Source: Thermoplasmatota archaeon (GTDB taxonomy: Archaea > Thermoplasmatota > E2 > DHVEG-1 > B18-G2). Taken from it: DNA of 46,297 nt. The notes under the pieces were generated by a model. The model did no database searches and was not told the origin of the DNA. It was given only the letters and a program-made list of their open reading frames with translations. The stretch lies in contig JAPDJO010000005.1 in assembly GCA_029259115.1 (NCBI GenBank), positions 1 through 46,297 of the forward strand, written 5' to 3'. Shown here in pieces: positions 44,783 through 46,297 of this stretch. Position 1 is the first letter of the stretch. The number at the start of each line of letters is the position of its first letter. A program made the translations under genes and the position numbers.

Positions 44783-45466
44783 ATGATAACAATAGTTCTT
44801 GCAGAATCTGAACTTGAGCTCGTGCCGAGCAAGATATGGAGCCATCCGGTAGTGGTTGCATCTGCAAAGAGAAGAGAGAGGGAATCAAAGGATATTCTTC
44901 TGGATTCGAATTATCATCACACCGCTTTGAGATATCTTGAAGACGGCTACAGAAGAGGAAGACCCGATATTGTTCATATATTTCTGCTGGTAACTCTGGA
45001 ATCGATAGCAAATAAAAAAGGACTGGTTAAAACGATAGTGCACACAAGAAATGACGATGTCATCTATGTGAGGAGAGACACAAAGATAATGAGGAGCTAT
45101 AACAGGTTTGTTGGTCTGATGGAGCAGTTGTTCAAGGTTGAGAGGGTACCTGAAGATTCGGAGGATCCTCTTCTCTGGCTGGAAAAGGGAATATCTCTTG
45201 AGAAGCTGATAGAGAAGGAAAAACCTGATAGAGTAGTGACGTTTTCACCAGATGAGAAAAAAGTGAACCTGAAAGAGTATCTGGAGTCGATAGATGATCT
45301 GTGCAAAAAGAACGTGATGTTTCTGATAGGTGGTTTTCCAAAAGGTGATTTTAAGACGGATGTAAAGAAACTCTCTGATGATGTGATATCTATATATGAT
45401 GAACCATTAACCGCGTGGACGGTTGCAGGAGAACTTCTCTCTGTGTACAATCTACTCTGTGGTTAG
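44783..45466 (+). CDS. nep1: rRNA N1-methyltransferase Nep1/EMG1
   Basis: 227 residues. Nep1 methylates a pseudouridine in 16S rRNA helix 35 (SPOUT/alpha-beta knot fold). ITIVLAESELELVP (2-15), DSNYHHTALRY (41-51), RRGRPDIVHIFLL, and IGGFPKGDFK with the SAM-binding knot are signatures; the C-terminal end has DEPLTAWTVAGELL. Coupled to purP by a 4-bp gap. Its stop overlaps that of the opposing surface protein gene by 4 bp. Confidence 0.95.
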   Translation: MITIVLAESELELVPSKIWSHPVVVASAKRRERESKDILLDSNYHHTALRYLEDGYRRGRPDIVHIFLLVTLESIANKKGLVKTIVHTRNDDVIYVRRDTKIMRSYNRFVGLMEQLFKVERVPEDSEDPLLWLEKGISLEKLIEKEKPDRVVTFSPDEKKVNLKEYLESIDDLCKKNVMFLIGGFPKGDFKTDVKKLSDDVISIYDEPLTAWTVAGELLSVYNLLCG

Positions 45467-46297
45467 GAAATCATCTTTCTTTTCATGGCGATGATTATCC
45501 CTATAGCTATCAAGAGGAGCAAGATCTCAAACCCCGGTTGTTTTCCGCCCTCTCCTTCCTCCTTCACTATTCCAAAAGCTTCCATATCATCTCCAAACTC
45601 ATCCCATAACCATTCGATTTCCTTGTCTTTATAACCGCTCACATCTATATCTTCTTCTGTTATGACAGCCTTCCTGTTCTCCTTTACCTCTTCGTAACTC
45701 ACTCCATTATCCACGCTTACCTTTCCATCCATCACGTATATCTCTGCCGTTTCATTCTCTACGCTCAGAACAAACTCACTGTGCGGAGTGATCTTGATTT
45801 TGCTTCCAGCTTTGTAAGTCGTACCGGAATTGCTCTTAACAATGATGGTACCTCTCACAACCTTTATTCCATCCTTTTCAATCTCTATCTCTGCCTTACC
45901 TATCCATTTGTACATCGCCAGGATCTCTTCCATCGGATTTCCATTCATATCAAATATGGCTATGTAAACTCCATCTCCCTGACCGAAATCCGCAACAATC
46001 TTCGTATCTTTATCAATGAATGCGCAGTATGCCATCCCATCTGCAACGCTCGCAGCTCCGTAGGATGGTTCTTCAATTGTATTGAATGATTTATTTACTT
46101 CGATTTCAACACTTGTGAACCAAGATGGCTCAACGGCAACGAGTAATGGATATCCAAATAAACCCTCCGCTTTACCTGGGTATTCTTTGATATGCGTAGG
46201 TACCAGATCGCAATTATACCCACCTCTCCACACTAGATCCATATAAGTTAGTGCATCGGTACATCTTGGTTCGACGGCAACGATGAAAGGAGCGATA
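45463..46297 (-). CDS. PGF-CTERM surface protein with FecR-like domain, partial
   Basis: At least 277 residues; the N-terminus is beyond the right edge, and the frame is still open at 46297. An upstream segment reads APFIVAVEP and again PLLVAVEP about 47 residues later, hinting at an internal repeat. The C-terminal region has VRGTIIVKSNSGTTYKAGS, then EFVLSVENETAEIYVMDGKVSV, resembling a FecR-type beta domain. It ends in an acidic linker and QPGFEILLLLIAIGIII-AMKRK, a PGF-CTERM archaeosortase signal. Function unknown, presumably S-layer or envelope. Confidence 0.75.
   Translation of the reverse strand, partial: IAPFIVAVEPRCTDALTYMDLVWRGGYNCDLVPTHIKEYPGKAEGLFGYPLLVAVEPSWFTSVEIEVNKSFNTIEEPSYGAASVADGMAYCAFIDKDTKIVADFGQGDGVYIAIFDMNGNPMEEILAMYKWIGKAEIEIEKDGIKVVRGTIIVKSNSGTTYKAGSKIKITPHSEFVLSVENETAEIYVMDGKVSVDNGVSYEEVKENRKAVITEEDIDVSGYKDKEIEWLWDEFGDDMEAFGIVKEEGEGGKQPGFEILLLLIAIGIIIAMKRKMIS

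Overview
The window is archaeal and looks euryarchaeal in the broad sense. Direct signs are an archaeal-type threonyl-tRNA synthetase, RNA polymerase subunits L and N, ribosomal proteins eS17, eL41, eL18 and uL16/L10e, proteasome beta, the aCPSF1/FttA nuclease, RadB, PurP, Nep1, RIO1, aIF1A, tRNA-Trp with a box C/D-bearing intron, and a PGF-CTERM-type surface anchor on the last protein. The DNA is AT-rich and arginine is mostly AGA/AGG, while the tRNA stems are almost entirely G-C, which suggests a thermophile. I cannot name the lineage. There is no rRNA, CRISPR array, IS element or integrase; the window is mostly core chromosome.

Layout. 1-977: a secreted clostripain-fold protein, cut by the left edge, without the expected catalytic His. 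1-7.7 kb: a divergent PurP paralogue, a membrane zinc-ribbon protein, thrS, a GC-rich candidate RNA, a sugar-nucleotide epimerase, a secreted PKD protein, tRNA-Arg(CCT) and a TraB-family protein. 7.8-10.1 kb: eS17 and a tightly overlapping riboflavin/FAD block (ribB-ribL-ribC-ribH). 10.1-11.6 kb: the opposing arvA-arvB-arvC (oapABC) trio, built around a small GTPase linked to archaeal vesicle formation. 11.6-17.7 kb: a DNA glycosylase, an ABC exporter, psmB, fttA, and a small basic protein followed by a PIN nuclease. 17.7-22.6 kb: tRNA-Asn, a ribosome-biogenesis/translation block (KH Pno1/Dim2-like, RIO1, aIF1A, HD protein), rpoL-truD, and a DUF5678-like protein with a retropepsin-like protease. 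22.6-24.5 kb: tRNA-Trp, eL41, tRNA-Arg(TCT), rpoN, rpS9, rpL13, rpL18e. 24.6-34.6 kb: a LOG-like protein, a glycosyltransferase between two regulators, an RND/MMPL exporter, a DUF89 phosphatase, Elp3, L10e and a site-2 protease. 34.6-38.6 kb: a co-directional string of mptE, DUF373, PfkB kinase and secreted C45 Ntn-hydrolase. 38.6-46.3 kb: pheT, a radical SAM-TRAM protein and ttuA; then PAP2, radB, purP, nep1, and a PGF-CTERM surface protein cut by the right edge.

Working together. Much of the window serves ribosome and tRNA maturation: Elp3, TtuA, TruD, Nep1, KH/RIO1, and the tRNA-Trp intron that by base pairing should guide 2'-O-methylation of C34 and C39. Cofactor and purine synthesis (rib block, MptE, PurP) forms the second theme, and an envelope set (C11-like, PKD, C45, PAP2, MMPL, S2P, PGF-CTERM protein, ArvABC) the third.

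The genome is very compact. Convergent genes nearly always overlap or abut at their 3' ends. Several promoters place a TATA box about 26 bp before the start codon (leaderless mRNAs), internal genes use GGTGA-type ribosome binding sites, and some divergent pairs appear to share a single central TATA element. No gene-free stretch exceeds about 180 bases. I did not find a convincing wholly new multi-gene system; the best leads are listed as findings.
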